Shown: positions 28,581-35,472, counted from the first letter of the stretch. The stretch is 41,260 nucleotides of DNA from Synergistaceae bacterium (GCA_031272145.1 JAISUL010000038.1:1-41260); one strand, 5' to 3'. Numbers and translations: made by a program. Notes: a model not told the origin generated them from the sequence alone.

Positions 28581-28660
28581 CCCCCCATCAGGGGCCTAAT
28601 GCCCCCAAAAAATATCCCTATATTATAAGTGGATTATCGGCACCTGCGCGATATAATCCA
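28581..28660. promoter_or_regulatory. Divergent murD / TRAP-operon promoter region with inverted repeat
   Basis: The plus strand has a perfect TATAAT at 28652-28657 with only a weak -35 (GTGGAT, 28629-28634, 17-bp spacing). The minus strand has TATAAT at 28627-28622. A perfect 7-bp inverted repeat, GGATTAT at 28631-28637 and ATAATCC at 28653-28659, overlaps the plus-strand elements and could be an operator controlling the transporter. A G/C hairpin (GGGGC-CTAAT-GCCCC, 28591-28605) lies in the murD leader. Confidence 0.4.
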
Positions 28661-28672
28661 GGGCGCTTGTTT

Positions 28673-28759
28673 CTCAAGGGGATCAGTAGACCCCAAGAGG
28701 TCTTAGACCCCAAGGGGTATTAGCCCTCAAGGAGTCTTATGCCCCAAGGGGCCTTAGGC
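28673..28759 (+). repeat. Five tandem 17-19 bp hairpin repeats upstream of the TAXI gene
   Basis: Units at 28673-28691, 28692-28708, 28709-28725, 28726-28742 and 28743-28759 follow the pattern CYCAAGRGGTCTTAGRC. Junctions of adjacent units make small hairpins with a three-base TTA loop, the best being GGGGCC-TTA-GGCCCC at 28749-28763. The units lie in the 5' untranslated region between the promoter and the ribosome-binding site (GGGAGG). Related hairpins occur at 28591-28605, 30223-30294, 32309-32338 and 34140-34177. Confidence 0.85.
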
Positions 28760-28784
28760 CCCAACTTTAACGGGAGGTATTGCA

Positions 28785-29765
28785 ATGAAAAAGATTTTTG
28801 CGGTAATCGGGTTGTTTCTAGTTGTCTGTCTCACGGCATCGGCCTCCGGCGCCGCGGACGTGAAGCGCGGGGACTACTTCATCACGGTCCTCACAGGGCC
28901 TACCAGCGGGATTTACTTCCCAATCGGCGGGGCGTTTTCGACGTTCCTCGGCAGCATAGGCTACAAGACGTCCGCCACGGCCACCGGCGCCACAGCCGAG
29001 AACATCAACGCGCTCCTGACGGGGCAGGGCGAGATGGCCATCGCGATGTCCGACGCGGTCATCCAGGCCGTCGAGTCGTTCGGGGCCTACGAGGGGCAGC
29101 CGCCCGCGAAGGACCTCCGCGCCCTGATGGGGCTGTGGCCGAACGTGTGCCAGATCGTCACGACCGCCGACTCCGGCATCAAGAAGTTCTCGGATATGAA
29201 GGGCAAGAGGGTCGGAGTCGGGGCGCCCAACTCCGGCGTCGAGCTCAACGCCCGAATGATGTTCGAGGCGAACGGCATGACCTACGACGACTGCAAGGTG
29301 GACTACCTTAGCTACGGCGAGGCCATCGACCCGATGAAGAACGGCATGTGCGACGTGGCGTTCGTCACCTCCGGGCTGGGCAACGCGACAATCATGGAGC
29401 TCGGCACGTCCAAGAAGCTGGCCTTCGTGCCGGTCGAGGGCGAGGCCCTGAAGCGGCTCGTGACGAAGTACCCGTTCTACATCGAGTCCAAGATCCCCGC
29501 CGCGACCTACGGCACCGACAGCGACACAACGACCGCCGCGGTCATGAACATCATGCTCATAGCCAAGGAGCTCCCGGACGACGTGGTGTACGACGTGGTC
29601 AGCAACATCTACTCGCCCGCCGGCCTTGACGTCATCCACGCCTCGCACGCGGCGGCCAAGGCGAACATCAACCTCGACACCGCCACCAGAGGGATCGTCG
29701 GAACCTCCGTGCCGTTCCACGACGGGGCGGCTAAGTTCTACAAGGAGAAGGGCCTGCTGAAGTGA
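28785..29765 (+). CDS. TAXI-family TRAP transporter solute-binding protein
   Basis: The 326-residue protein begins with a signal peptide (MKKIFAVIGLFLVVCLTASA, cleavage near SGA-AD). The mature part has the TAXI pattern: VLTGPTSGIYFPIGGAFS, TGATAENINALLTGQGEMAIA, GVGAPNSGVELNARMMFEA and TTAAVMNIMLIAKELPDDVVY. It would capture a solute in the periplasm, in this family usually an organic acid such as glutamate or 2-oxoglutarate, for the fused permease. The substrate cannot be read from sequence. It opens a three-gene operon linked by GTGA overlaps. Confidence 0.95.
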   Translation: MKKIFAVIGLFLVVCLTASASGAADVKRGDYFITVLTGPTSGIYFPIGGAFSTFLGSIGYKTSATATGATAENINALLTGQGEMAIAMSDAVIQAVESFGAYEGQPPAKDLRALMGLWPNVCQIVTTADSGIKKFSDMKGKRVGVGAPNSGVELNARMMFEANGMTYDDCKVDYLSYGEAIDPMKNGMCDVAFVTSGLGNATIMELGTSKKLAFVPVEGEALKRLVTKYPFYIESKIPAATYGTDSDTTTAAVMNIMLIAKELPDDVVYDVVSNIYSPAGLDVIHASHAAAKANINLDTATRGIVGTSVPFHDGAAKFYKEKGLLK

Positions 29766-30301
29766 GGCATGACTGCGCGGCGCCGTTTCGCTTCCTGAGG
29801 CGGCGCCGCGCTGCTTTTTTGCTCGCGGTTCTGGCCGCTCTGTCACTGCGCGTACGCGACTGGAAGACCGGGGAGATATACGCGGAGCTCCCCGCGCATG
29901 TCGGGGACGCGCTCTTCTTCGGGTGGGTGCACTCGCTGGAGAAAATCCCGTGGAACGAGTACTACCACATAGACCCCGACTTGAACCTCGTGCTCGACAC
30001 CATAACGTTTCCCGCGTTCGGGGCCGGGATACCGGAGAACAAGGGCCGTGTCTGCCGCGTCGAGAACGGCCTCATATATATGGAAGAAATAGGCCAGGTC
30101 TTCGGCGAGCTCGTGTGGCTCAACTCTCCCACCGCCACGCGGGACATCAGGCTTAACGGAACGCTGCTGGCGAGCGGAAGCAGCCTGCCAGGGCGCGTCC
30201 GGCTCCGCCTGAAAGTAGAACAGGGGTCGTCAGGCCCTACGGGGTCTCAGGCCATCACGGGATCTCAGACCCCTACGGGGTCTCAGGCCATCAAGGAGTG
30301 A
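29762..30301 (+). CDS. DUF1850 protein of the TAXI-TRAP operon, with a repeat-derived C-terminal tail
   Basis: The 179-residue product starts at a GTG overlapping the TAXI stop by four bases. A membrane anchor lies at about 13-28. The DUF1850 core follows: FGWVHSLEKIPWNEYYHID (the usual YTHSxExxPVxE motif), then TITFPAFGAGIPENKG. DUF1850 genes commonly accompany TAXI-TRAP permeases, but their biochemical role is unknown. The last 25 residues are four hexapeptides (GSSGPT, GSQAIT, GSQTPT, GSQAIK), encoded by four exact-length 18-bp tandem repeats. These belong to the hairpin-repeat family upstream of the operon, so the tail looks like a repeat expansion in coding sequence. Confidence 0.88.
   Translation: MRHDCAAPFRFLRRRRAAFLLAVLAALSLRVRDWKTGEIYAELPAHVGDALFFGWVHSLEKIPWNEYYHIDPDLNLVLDTITFPAFGAGIPENKGRVCRVENGLIYMEEIGQVFGELVWLNSPTATRDIRLNGTLLASGSSLPGRVRLRLKVEQGSSGPTGSQAITGSQTPTGSQAIKE
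30223..30294 (+). repeat. Four in-frame 18-bp tandem repeats at the end of the DUF1850 gene
   Basis: Units at 30223-30240, 30241-30258, 30259-30276 and 30277-30294 follow GGGGTCTCAGGCCMTCAC. They make hairpins such as GGGATC-TCA-GACCCC, with a TCA loop in place of the TTA loop of the intergenic copies. The 3' edge of the last unit contributes the AAGGAG ribosome-binding site for the permease ATG at 30307. Confidence 0.85.
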
Positions 30302-30306
30302 ACTCA

Positions 30307-32259
30307 ATGGATGAGCAAGCCGAAAAGCAGCAAGAACTGCTAGAAAAGTTCGACAAGGAGGCAGTCACGCGGTCGTTCAGCTCTCCCACGCTGAAAAGTT
30401 TTTTCTATTTCCTCTGCGTGGCCGTGTCGCTGTACCACTTCGTGACGTCGGTCAATTTCACCCCGGTCGTGCTGGAGCACCGCTCGATACACGTGGCGAT
30501 GATGCTGGTGCTGGGGTTTATGATGTACCCCTTCGGCAGGCACAGCAGCCGGAAGACCGTGCCGTGGTACGACTGGCTCTTGATAGTTCTGGCCGTGGCG
30601 GTGCCGGTCTACATGTGCATGGACTACCAGGGCGTCGTGATGAGGGCTGGCCGCCCCAACACGCCGGACGTGGTCGTGGCGACGATCCTGGTGCTGCTCG
30701 TGCTGGAGGCGTCGCGCCGGATGTCGGGCTGGGCGCTTCCTATACTCAGCGTCATCTTCATAGCCTACGGGCTCTGCGGGCCTAGGGGGCTCTGGAACAT
30801 GAGCCTGCCCATCTTCGGGCACAGGGGATACACGTGGACGCAGCTCTCCAACCACTTCTTCGCGAACACTGAGGGCATATACGGCTCGTCGGTGAGCGTC
30901 GCGGCGAGCTACATCTTCCTGTTCATCCTGTTCGGGGCGGTGATGAACAAGTGCGGGATGGGGTCGTTCTTCAACGACATAGCGATGGCTCTCGCCGGAC
31001 ACACCAAGGGAGGCCCGGCCAAGGTGTCGGTCATCTCGTCGGGGCTGCTCGGCTCGATAAACGGCTCGGCAGTGGCAAACGTCGTGACGACCGGCGCGTT
31101 CACCATCCCCCTGATGAAAAAGACCGGCTACTCCAAGGAGTTCGCCGGCGCGGTCGAGGCGGCCTCGTCGGTGGGAGGCCAGCTGCTGCCGCCGGTCATG
31201 GGCGCCGCGGCGTTCATCATGGCGGAGATACTCAGCGTGAGGTACTCTAAGATCATCGTCCACGCCGCCATACCGGCGCTGCTCTACTACCTTGGGATAC
31301 TGATTCAGGTTCACCTGAGGGCAGGCAAGCTGGGGCTCATAGGCCTGCCCAAGGAGCAGCTGCCTAAGCCCGGCGCGGTCATGAGGGACAAGGGGCACCT
31401 GCTCATCCCGCTGATCTTCCTTCTATATATGCTCCTCGGCACGAGCTACACGGTCATCCTCTCCGCCGTGTACACGATCGTGGTCACGGTGGTCGTGTCG
31501 ATGTTCCGCGCCTCGACGAGGATGAGCATTAGAGACATCTTCGACTCGCTGGCGGACGGAGCCAAGCAGACCGTTCCCGTGGCCATGGCATGCGCCTGCG
31601 TCGGGATAATCGTGGGCGCCATCTCGAAGACCGGCTTCGGGCTCACGATGGCCGACGCGATAATCTCCCTCGGCAAGCACAACCTGCTCTTCACGCTGAT
31701 ATTCACGATGATAACCTGCATGATTCTGGGGATGGGCGTGCCGTCGATTCCGGCGTACATCATCACGGCGACGATCGGTGCCCGCGCCCTGTCGAAGCTG
31801 GGCATACCTGAGGTGGCGGCTCACATGTTCGCGTTCTACTTCGCCATGTTCGCGAACCTGACTCCCCCCGTGGCGCTGGCTGCCTTCGCAGCTGCCGGGC
31901 TTTCGGGCGGAGACCCGATGAAAACCGGCTACGCCGCCGTCAAGCTGGCCTTGGCAGGATTTATAGTGCCCTACATGTTCATATACTCCCCGCAGCTTCT
32001 TTTGATAGACACGACGTTCTTCGAGGGCCTGAGGGTGGCCATCGGGGCATGCGTCGGGGTGTTTATGATAGCGGCGGCGGTGGAGGGGTACCTGTTCACG
32101 AAGATGCACCCGATAGTGCAGGTCATATCGTTCGCCGGCGCCCTGTGCCTGATAGACAGCGGCCTGTACACGGACCTGGCCGGCGCGGCGTTGCTCGTGG
32201 CGGTGGTGCTTATACAGAGGGCCGCGGTTAGGAGGATGCCGCCGGTGATGCCGGCGTGA
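30307..32259 (+). CDS. Fused TRAP transporter permease (DctQM-type, 4TM/12TM)
   Basis: The 650-residue membrane protein joins the small and large TRAP permease subunits, as is usual for TAXI systems. An N-terminal helical part (about four spans) is followed by the DctM part with GLLGSINGSAVANVVTTGAFT and EAASSVGGQLLPPVMGAAAF, and later LGMGVPSIPAYIITATIGAR and MFAFYFAMFANLTPPVALAAF. It uses a sodium or proton gradient to import the solute delivered by the TAXI protein. ATG 30307 is chosen because AAGGAG lies eight bases upstream; a GTG at 30298 overlapping the DUF1850 stop is the alternative. No separate terminator is evident, but a long stem follows at 32287-32359. Confidence 0.94.
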   Translation: MDEQAEKQQELLEKFDKEAVTRSFSSPTLKSFFYFLCVAVSLYHFVTSVNFTPVVLEHRSIHVAMMLVLGFMMYPFGRHSSRKTVPWYDWLLIVLAVAVPVYMCMDYQGVVMRAGRPNTPDVVVATILVLLVLEASRRMSGWALPILSVIFIAYGLCGPRGLWNMSLPIFGHRGYTWTQLSNHFFANTEGIYGSSVSVAASYIFLFILFGAVMNKCGMGSFFNDIAMALAGHTKGGPAKVSVISSGLLGSINGSAVANVVTTGAFTIPLMKKTGYSKEFAGAVEAASSVGGQLLPPVMGAAAFIMAEILSVRYSKIIVHAAIPALLYYLGILIQVHLRAGKLGLIGLPKEQLPKPGAVMRDKGHLLIPLIFLLYMLLGTSYTVILSAVYTIVVTVVVSMFRASTRMSIRDIFDSLADGAKQTVPVAMACACVGIIVGAISKTGFGLTMADAIISLGKHNLLFTLIFTMITCMILGMGVPSIPAYIITATIGARALSKLGIPEVAAHMFAFYFAMFANLTPPVALAAFAAAGLSGGDPMKTGYAAVKLALAGFIVPYMFIYSPQLLLIDTTFFEGLRVAIGACVGVFMIAAAVEGYLFTKMHPIVQVISFAGALCLIDSGLYTDLAGAALLVAVVLIQRAAVRRMPPVMPA

Positions 32260-32286
32260 GCGGAGTGGGAATGCACGGCGAGATAA

Positions 32287-32359
32287 AGAGCGGCCTTCGC
32301 ACGACGCTGTGGGCTCTGAGCCCTCTGAGGCCTGAGACCTCAAGAGTGCGGGCCGCTCT
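32287..32359 (+). repeat. Long stem-loop downstream of the TRAP operon enclosing hairpin repeats
   Basis: AGAGCGGCC (32287-32295) pairs perfectly with GGCCGCTCT (32351-32359). After a small bulge CGCAC pairs with GTGCG, giving about 14 base pairs. The loop carries two smaller hairpins of the dispersed family, GGGCT-CTG-AGCCC and GAGG-N7-CCTC. There is no T-tract. It may stabilise the operon's mRNA end or act as a factor-dependent terminator. Confidence 0.5.
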
Positions 32360-32369
32360 GGTCGCCGCC

Positions 32370-32392
32370 ACGCTTCTCGACGCTAGAAGCGT
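32370..32392. promoter_or_regulatory. Perfect 8-bp inverted repeat upstream of the methyltransferase
   Basis: ACGCTTCT (32370-32377) and AGAAGCGT (32385-32392) are perfect inverted copies with a 7-nt loop, about 50 bp before the methyltransferase start. It could be the operator for the helix-turn-helix-like N terminus of that enzyme, or an mRNA hairpin. No convincing promoter boxes were found in 32260-32439. Confidence 0.4.
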
Positions 32393-32439
32393 GATGTTGT
32401 CCGCGCCGCGTTCGTAGCGGCAAGGAGGCGAAACGGACT

Positions 32440-34149
32440 TTGAACAATCTAATAAACGCCGCCCGCGACGTCCTCAGCATCGCCGAGGCAGCCGAATACG
32501 CTAGCCGTCTTCTCGGAAAAACGGTAACACCGTCCAACATCTCCTACCTCATTCAGTACGGGCGCGTCGCGCGCGTCGACATAGACGGAGTAGGCGGAGT
32601 GTCTAGACGCGAGCTTGAGGAGTATTACAGCTCTTACGGCCGCGCCTACAAACAGAAGTTCGGCATGGGGGAGACTGCTTCCTCGGAGGCGATTGACCCT
32701 TCAGAGACGACCGTCCCCAATTCCGTCAACTGGACGCTGTCCTTCGCTCAGTACAAGGAGGCGGAGACCACCAAGCACGTACACCGGCTGCACCCGTACA
32801 AGGGGAAGTTCATCCCACAGCTTGTGGAGTACTTCATCGACGGGCATACGGACGAGTTCAAGCGGGACGTCTACTTCCACCCGGGGGACGTGATTCTCGA
32901 CCCATTCGCGGGCAGCGGCACGACCCTAGTCCAGGCCTGCGAGTGCGGCATGCACGCGGTCGGAGTCGACGTCTCGGCCTTCAACGCGATGATAGCCAAC
33001 TGCAAGGTCGCGCGGTGCGACCTCATCGACCTCCAGACCGAGGCGATGCGAGTATCGGACGTGCTGAAGGAGAGCGTCGCTCGTTCTCGCATCCCTGAGT
33101 TCGAGGCGCGCCTGACGGACGCACTGGCCAGTTATAACGAGCAGTATTTCCCCTCCCCCGAGTATCGGTACAGGCTGCGCCGCGGCGAGATCGACGAGGA
33201 CGAGTACGGGCCAGCGCAGGCGGAGGCGTTCCTGCCCGTGTACCGCGCGCTGGTCGCCGAGTACGGGGTAGCGCTCCTCCAAGGGGTCTCAGAGGAGTCA
33301 GTCGAGGGAAGCAAGCCCCCCGACCCCAACCCCCAAGTCGATGACGGCTCGTTCTTAGGGAAATGGTACCTGCCCAGCGTGCGACGAGAGATAGACGTTA
33401 TCTTCGGCGAGATCGAGAAAGTCCGGCCTCCGGAGACGAAGCGGGCGCTCTCCGTTGCGCTCAGCCGCGCGATGAGGAGCTGCCGCGCCACGACTCACTC
33501 CGACCTAGCAACCCTGCTAGAGCCGGTCTCGGAGCCATACTACTGCACGAAGCACGGCAAGGTCTGCCGCCCGCTGTTCAGCATGGCCAGGTGGTGGGAC
33601 AGGTACGCAAAGGACACGGTCGCGCGCCTGGCCGAGTTCGAGGGGCTCCGGCGGCTCCGCGGGGCCGCGACGCACCAGCTCTGCCTAGTCGGCGACAGCA
33701 GAACTATAGACCTGCCCTCCGCCCTAGAGTGCGCCTCCTCTCCGGCGCTCGCCGCGCTCGCCGCGAACCGCGGGATAGCCGGAATCTTCTCCTCCCCGCC
33801 CTACGTGGGGATGATCGACTACCACGAGCAGCACGCCTACGCGTACGAGCTCTTCGGCTTCGAGCGCAACGACTCGGCCGAGATAGGCCCCATGTTCCGA
33901 GGCAAGACCAAGGATGCCCAGGAGGCCTACGTGGAGGGCGTAGCGCAGGTGCTCCTGAACTGCAAGAAAAGCTTGGCCAACGGGTATAACGTTTTCCTCG
34001 TGGCGAACGACAGACGTAACCTCTACCCAGCGATAGCCGCCAAGGCCGGTATGAGGATAGTGAACCGCTTCCACCGCCCGGTGCTGAACCGCTCCGAGAA
34101 GGACAGGACGGCGTACTCGGAGACGATATTCCATATGAAGGAGGCTTAG
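32440..34149 (+). CDS. DNA methyltransferase (N4-cytosine/N6-adenine class) of a type II restriction-modification pair
   Basis: The 569-residue protein starts at TTG after AAGGAGG. Residues 10-65 look like an excisionase/MerR-type winged helix (LSIAEAAEYASRLLGKTVTP, SRRELEEYY). Methyltransferase motif I is DPFAGSGTT (154-162) followed by AVGVDVSAFN, and motif IV is SSPPYVGMIDYHE (451-463). The ~290 residues between them probably include the target-recognition region, giving an alpha-like motif order. SPPY suggests exocyclic amino methylation (m4C more often than m6A). It lies 35 nt before a restriction endonuclease gene. Its last 28 codons are duplicated after that gene (34954-35035). Confidence 0.88.
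   Translation: MNNLINAARDVLSIAEAAEYASRLLGKTVTPSNISYLIQYGRVARVDIDGVGGVSRRELEEYYSSYGRAYKQKFGMGETASSEAIDPSETTVPNSVNWTLSFAQYKEAETTKHVHRLHPYKGKFIPQLVEYFIDGHTDEFKRDVYFHPGDVILDPFAGSGTTLVQACECGMHAVGVDVSAFNAMIANCKVARCDLIDLQTEAMRVSDVLKESVARSRIPEFEARLTDALASYNEQYFPSPEYRYRLRRGEIDEDEYGPAQAEAFLPVYRALVAEYGVALLQGVSEESVEGSKPPDPNPQVDDGSFLGKWYLPSVRREIDVIFGEIEKVRPPETKRALSVALSRAMRSCRATTHSDLATLLEPVSEPYYCTKHGKVCRPLFSMARWWDRYAKDTVARLAEFEGLRRLRGAATHQLCLVGDSRTIDLPSALECASSPALAALAANRGIAGIFSSPPYVGMIDYHEQHAYAYELFGFERNDSAEIGPMFRGKTKDAQEAYVEGVAQVLLNCKKSLANGYNVFLVANDRRNLYPAIAAKAGMRIVNRFHRPVLNRSEKDRTAYSETIFHMKEA
34062..34143 (+). repeat. 82-bp direct repeat, copy 1 (end of methyltransferase gene)
   Basis: This segment encodes the last residues of the methyltransferase, starting NRFHRPVLNRSEKDRTAYSE. 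It recurs 892 bp downstream at 34954-35035 with about five mismatches. The differences are mostly silent or conservative (K to R, T to A) in the methyltransferase frame. Confidence 0.95.
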
Positions 34150-34177
34150 CCTCCGAGGAGCCTTAGACTCCAAGGAG
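34140..34177 (+). repeat. Hairpin-repeat units spanning the methyltransferase stop and the endonuclease ribosome-binding site
   Basis: GGAGGC-TTA-GCCTCC (34140-34154) contains the methyltransferase stop codon in its loop. It is followed by GGAG-CC-TTA-GA-CTCC and by CTCCAAGGAG. The same architecture (TTA loop, CYCCAAGGRG core) is seen upstream of the TAXI gene. The AAGGAGG at the 3' edge is the ribosome-binding site of the endonuclease gene. Confidence 0.75.
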
Positions 34178-34184
34178 GAATAAG

Positions 34185-34979
34185 ATGCGGCAGAATTTGC
34201 GGAGCGAAGTTGAGAACATCATCAGAGTGTGCCTTAGGAAGAAGCTCCTGGTCTATACGCCGGAGAGTACAAACATGCCGTTTCACTATAGGCTGCTCGG
34301 CCGCGACAGGATGGCGCTGTTTTCGTTTATACATTCATTCAGTACGTCTTTCGGGACGTCGATCTTTGAACCAGTCGCGGTTGCGCTGGCGCGTGAGCGT
34401 TTCGTGCGTGCCGAAAAACAGTACGCTCTCGGAAAGGAGATATACGCCGCCTGCCAGAGAGCTATTCAAGACATCATAACCAATCTGTCGATAGCGCCTC
34501 GTCCCGATAAAACGCGCGAGCTGCGCATATTGCGAGAGCACCTGAACGGAGATTTCAGAGAGCTTAAAACGGTCAGGGCAGACCTGTTTCTTGAGGATAA
34601 GAACGGCGTTCGATACTTGTTCGACATCAAATCGCCCAAACCAAACAGCAACGAGTTCAAACGCTTCAAGCAGACGTTGCTGGAGTGGGCAGGCATCGAA
34701 ATGACCGCTCGGCCTGACGTTACCGTAAACACGTTCATCGCCATTCCATATAACCCCTACGAGCCAGAGCCCTATAAGCGCTGGACTATGGCTGGCATGA
34801 TCGACGTCGGTGCTGAGTTGAAGGTCGCCGCTGAGTTCTGGGACTTTATCGGTGGCGATGGTGCCTACGAAGAGCTTCTCGATTGTTTCGAGCGAGTGGG
34901 TGTTCAAATGCGCGATGAAATAGACGAGCGCTTCAAGGAGTTCGTCAAGATGGGAACCGCTTCCACCGTCCGGTGCTGA
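34185..34979 (+). CDS. TdeIII-like type II restriction endonuclease
   Basis: The 264-residue protein has MPFHYRLLGRDRMALFSFIH, SFGTSIFEPVA, a PD-(D/E)XK-like core with D133 (VRADLFLED) and D147-x-K149 (YLFDIKSPKP), and IPYNPYEPEPYKRWT. I recall these features from the TdeIII restriction endonuclease family, whose prototype is reported to cut GGNCC; the specificity here is not read from the sequence. It has a strong ribosome-binding site (AAGGAGG). Base composition is visibly less G+C-rich than its neighbours, suggesting transfer. The natural C terminus ends at about residue 256: the final GTASTVRC is translated out of frame from the duplicated methyltransferase end, so the gene was joined there by recombination. 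Confidence 0.78.
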   Translation: MRQNLRSEVENIIRVCLRKKLLVYTPESTNMPFHYRLLGRDRMALFSFIHSFSTSFGTSIFEPVAVALARERFVRAEKQYALGKEIYAACQRAIQDIITNLSIAPRPDKTRELRILREHLNGDFRELKTVRADLFLEDKNGVRYLFDIKSPKPNSNEFKRFKQTLLEWAGIEMTARPDVTVNTFIAIPYNPYEPEPYKRWTMAGMIDVGAELKVAAEFWDFIGGDGAYEELLDCFERVGVQMRDEIDERFKEFVKMGTASTVRC

Positions 34980-35035
34980 ACCGCTCCGAGAGGGACAGAG
35001 CGGCGTACTCGGAGACGATATTCCATATGAAAGAG
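34954..35035 (+). pseudogene. Orphan 3' end of a second methyltransferase gene (direct repeat, copy 2)
   Basis: In the third frame relative to the endonuclease this reads NRFHRPVLNRSERDRAAYSE, then TIFHMKERS and TAG (ending 35043). It is homologous to the end of the upstream methyltransferase but with amino-acid differences, so it derives from a related allele and not a fresh copy. The endonuclease frame runs into it and stops at 34979. Confidence 0.85.
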
Positions 35036-35047
35036 CGGTCGTAGCCC

Positions 35048-35372
35048 GGCCTACCCCCCCCCACTCTCAGGTGTTGCAGTGTTGCTTACAGCCCATGAAC
35101 CAGCACCACCGTTGGGCTGGCGGCTGCAACAGGGGGTATGATCTCTGACGTTGCAGCTGTTGCAGAACTCCCCCCTCCATGAGGCCGCAGACCTCGGATG
35201 CCGCTTATTTCCTTATTTCACACTAAAAAGCTGCTGCAGTATGGCCCTCGCCAGATCCAGCTGCAACATCTGCATCACCAGAGATCACCCCCCTTGTTGC
35301 AGCCTCAATCCCAGTGACCGTGTGGGTTTGAGGCTTTAAGCAACACTGCAACACCGGAGAGGGGGGTAGGCC
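35048..35372. repeat. 325-bp nested palindromic element (MITE-like or structured RNA)
   Basis: Outer arms 35048-35088 and 35337-35372 are inverted copies (GGCCTACCCCC and GGTGTTGCAGTGTTGCTTA in both, with a few differences between). Inner arms 35122-35147 and 35279-35304 (GGCTGCAACA and GATCTCTG in both) and a third pair, near 35150-35165 and 35261-35276, are nested inside. Between the outer and inner arms sit two side hairpins: CAGCCCA/TGGGCTG at 35089-35119 and GCCTCAA/TTGAGGC at 35302-35334. The whole folds as a branched cruciform with an unpaired centre of about 80 nt. GTTGCAG recurs in several arms. There is no transposase and no supported gene inside. Confidence 0.8.
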
Positions 35373-35437
35373 CCATGAGCCGGGGTTGCGAAAAGAGCGT
35401 TCAGACATTTTTGCACGCATTTGGGTCGGCTGCCCTC
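35373..35437. other. Intergenic stretch with no recognised feature
   Basis: Together with the palindrome, leader and promoters this belongs to the 35041-35627 gene-free zone. No supported reading frame, tRNA or terminator was seen between the palindrome and the first of the two promoters. Confidence 0.5.
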
Positions 35438-35466
35438 TTGACTTCCCGGGCTGGCTGTGCTATGCT
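35438..35466 (+). promoter_or_regulatory. Strong sigma-70 promoter P1 (extended -10)
   Basis: TTGACT (35438-35443), 17 bp, TATGCT (35461-35466), preceded by TG one base upstream. The 18 bases GGCTGTGCTATGCTCTTT and the 8 bases CTTGACTT are identical in P2 at 35785-35813; only eight spacer bases differ. The transcript would start near 35473 and carry a ~155-nt leader before the small gene at 35628. Confidence 0.75.
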
Positions 35467-35472
35467 CTTTCA

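Noticed and set aside
28673-28759. CRISPR-like array
   Set aside because: The units are 17 bp and directly adjacent, with no spacers and no cas genes; they are short tandem hairpin repeats.
28743-28763. Link between the GGNCC-like content of the repeats and the TdeIII-like enzyme's possible recognition site
   Set aside because: GGNCC occurs frequently by chance in G+C-rich palindromes and the specificity of this enzyme is not known from its sequence.
33277-33345. Hairpin-repeat-like GGGGTCTCAG inside the methyltransferase, as a possible coding insertion of the dispersed repeat
   Set aside because: Only one imperfect unit is present and the surrounding Pro/Gly-rich loop could code for it by chance; not convincing without homologues.
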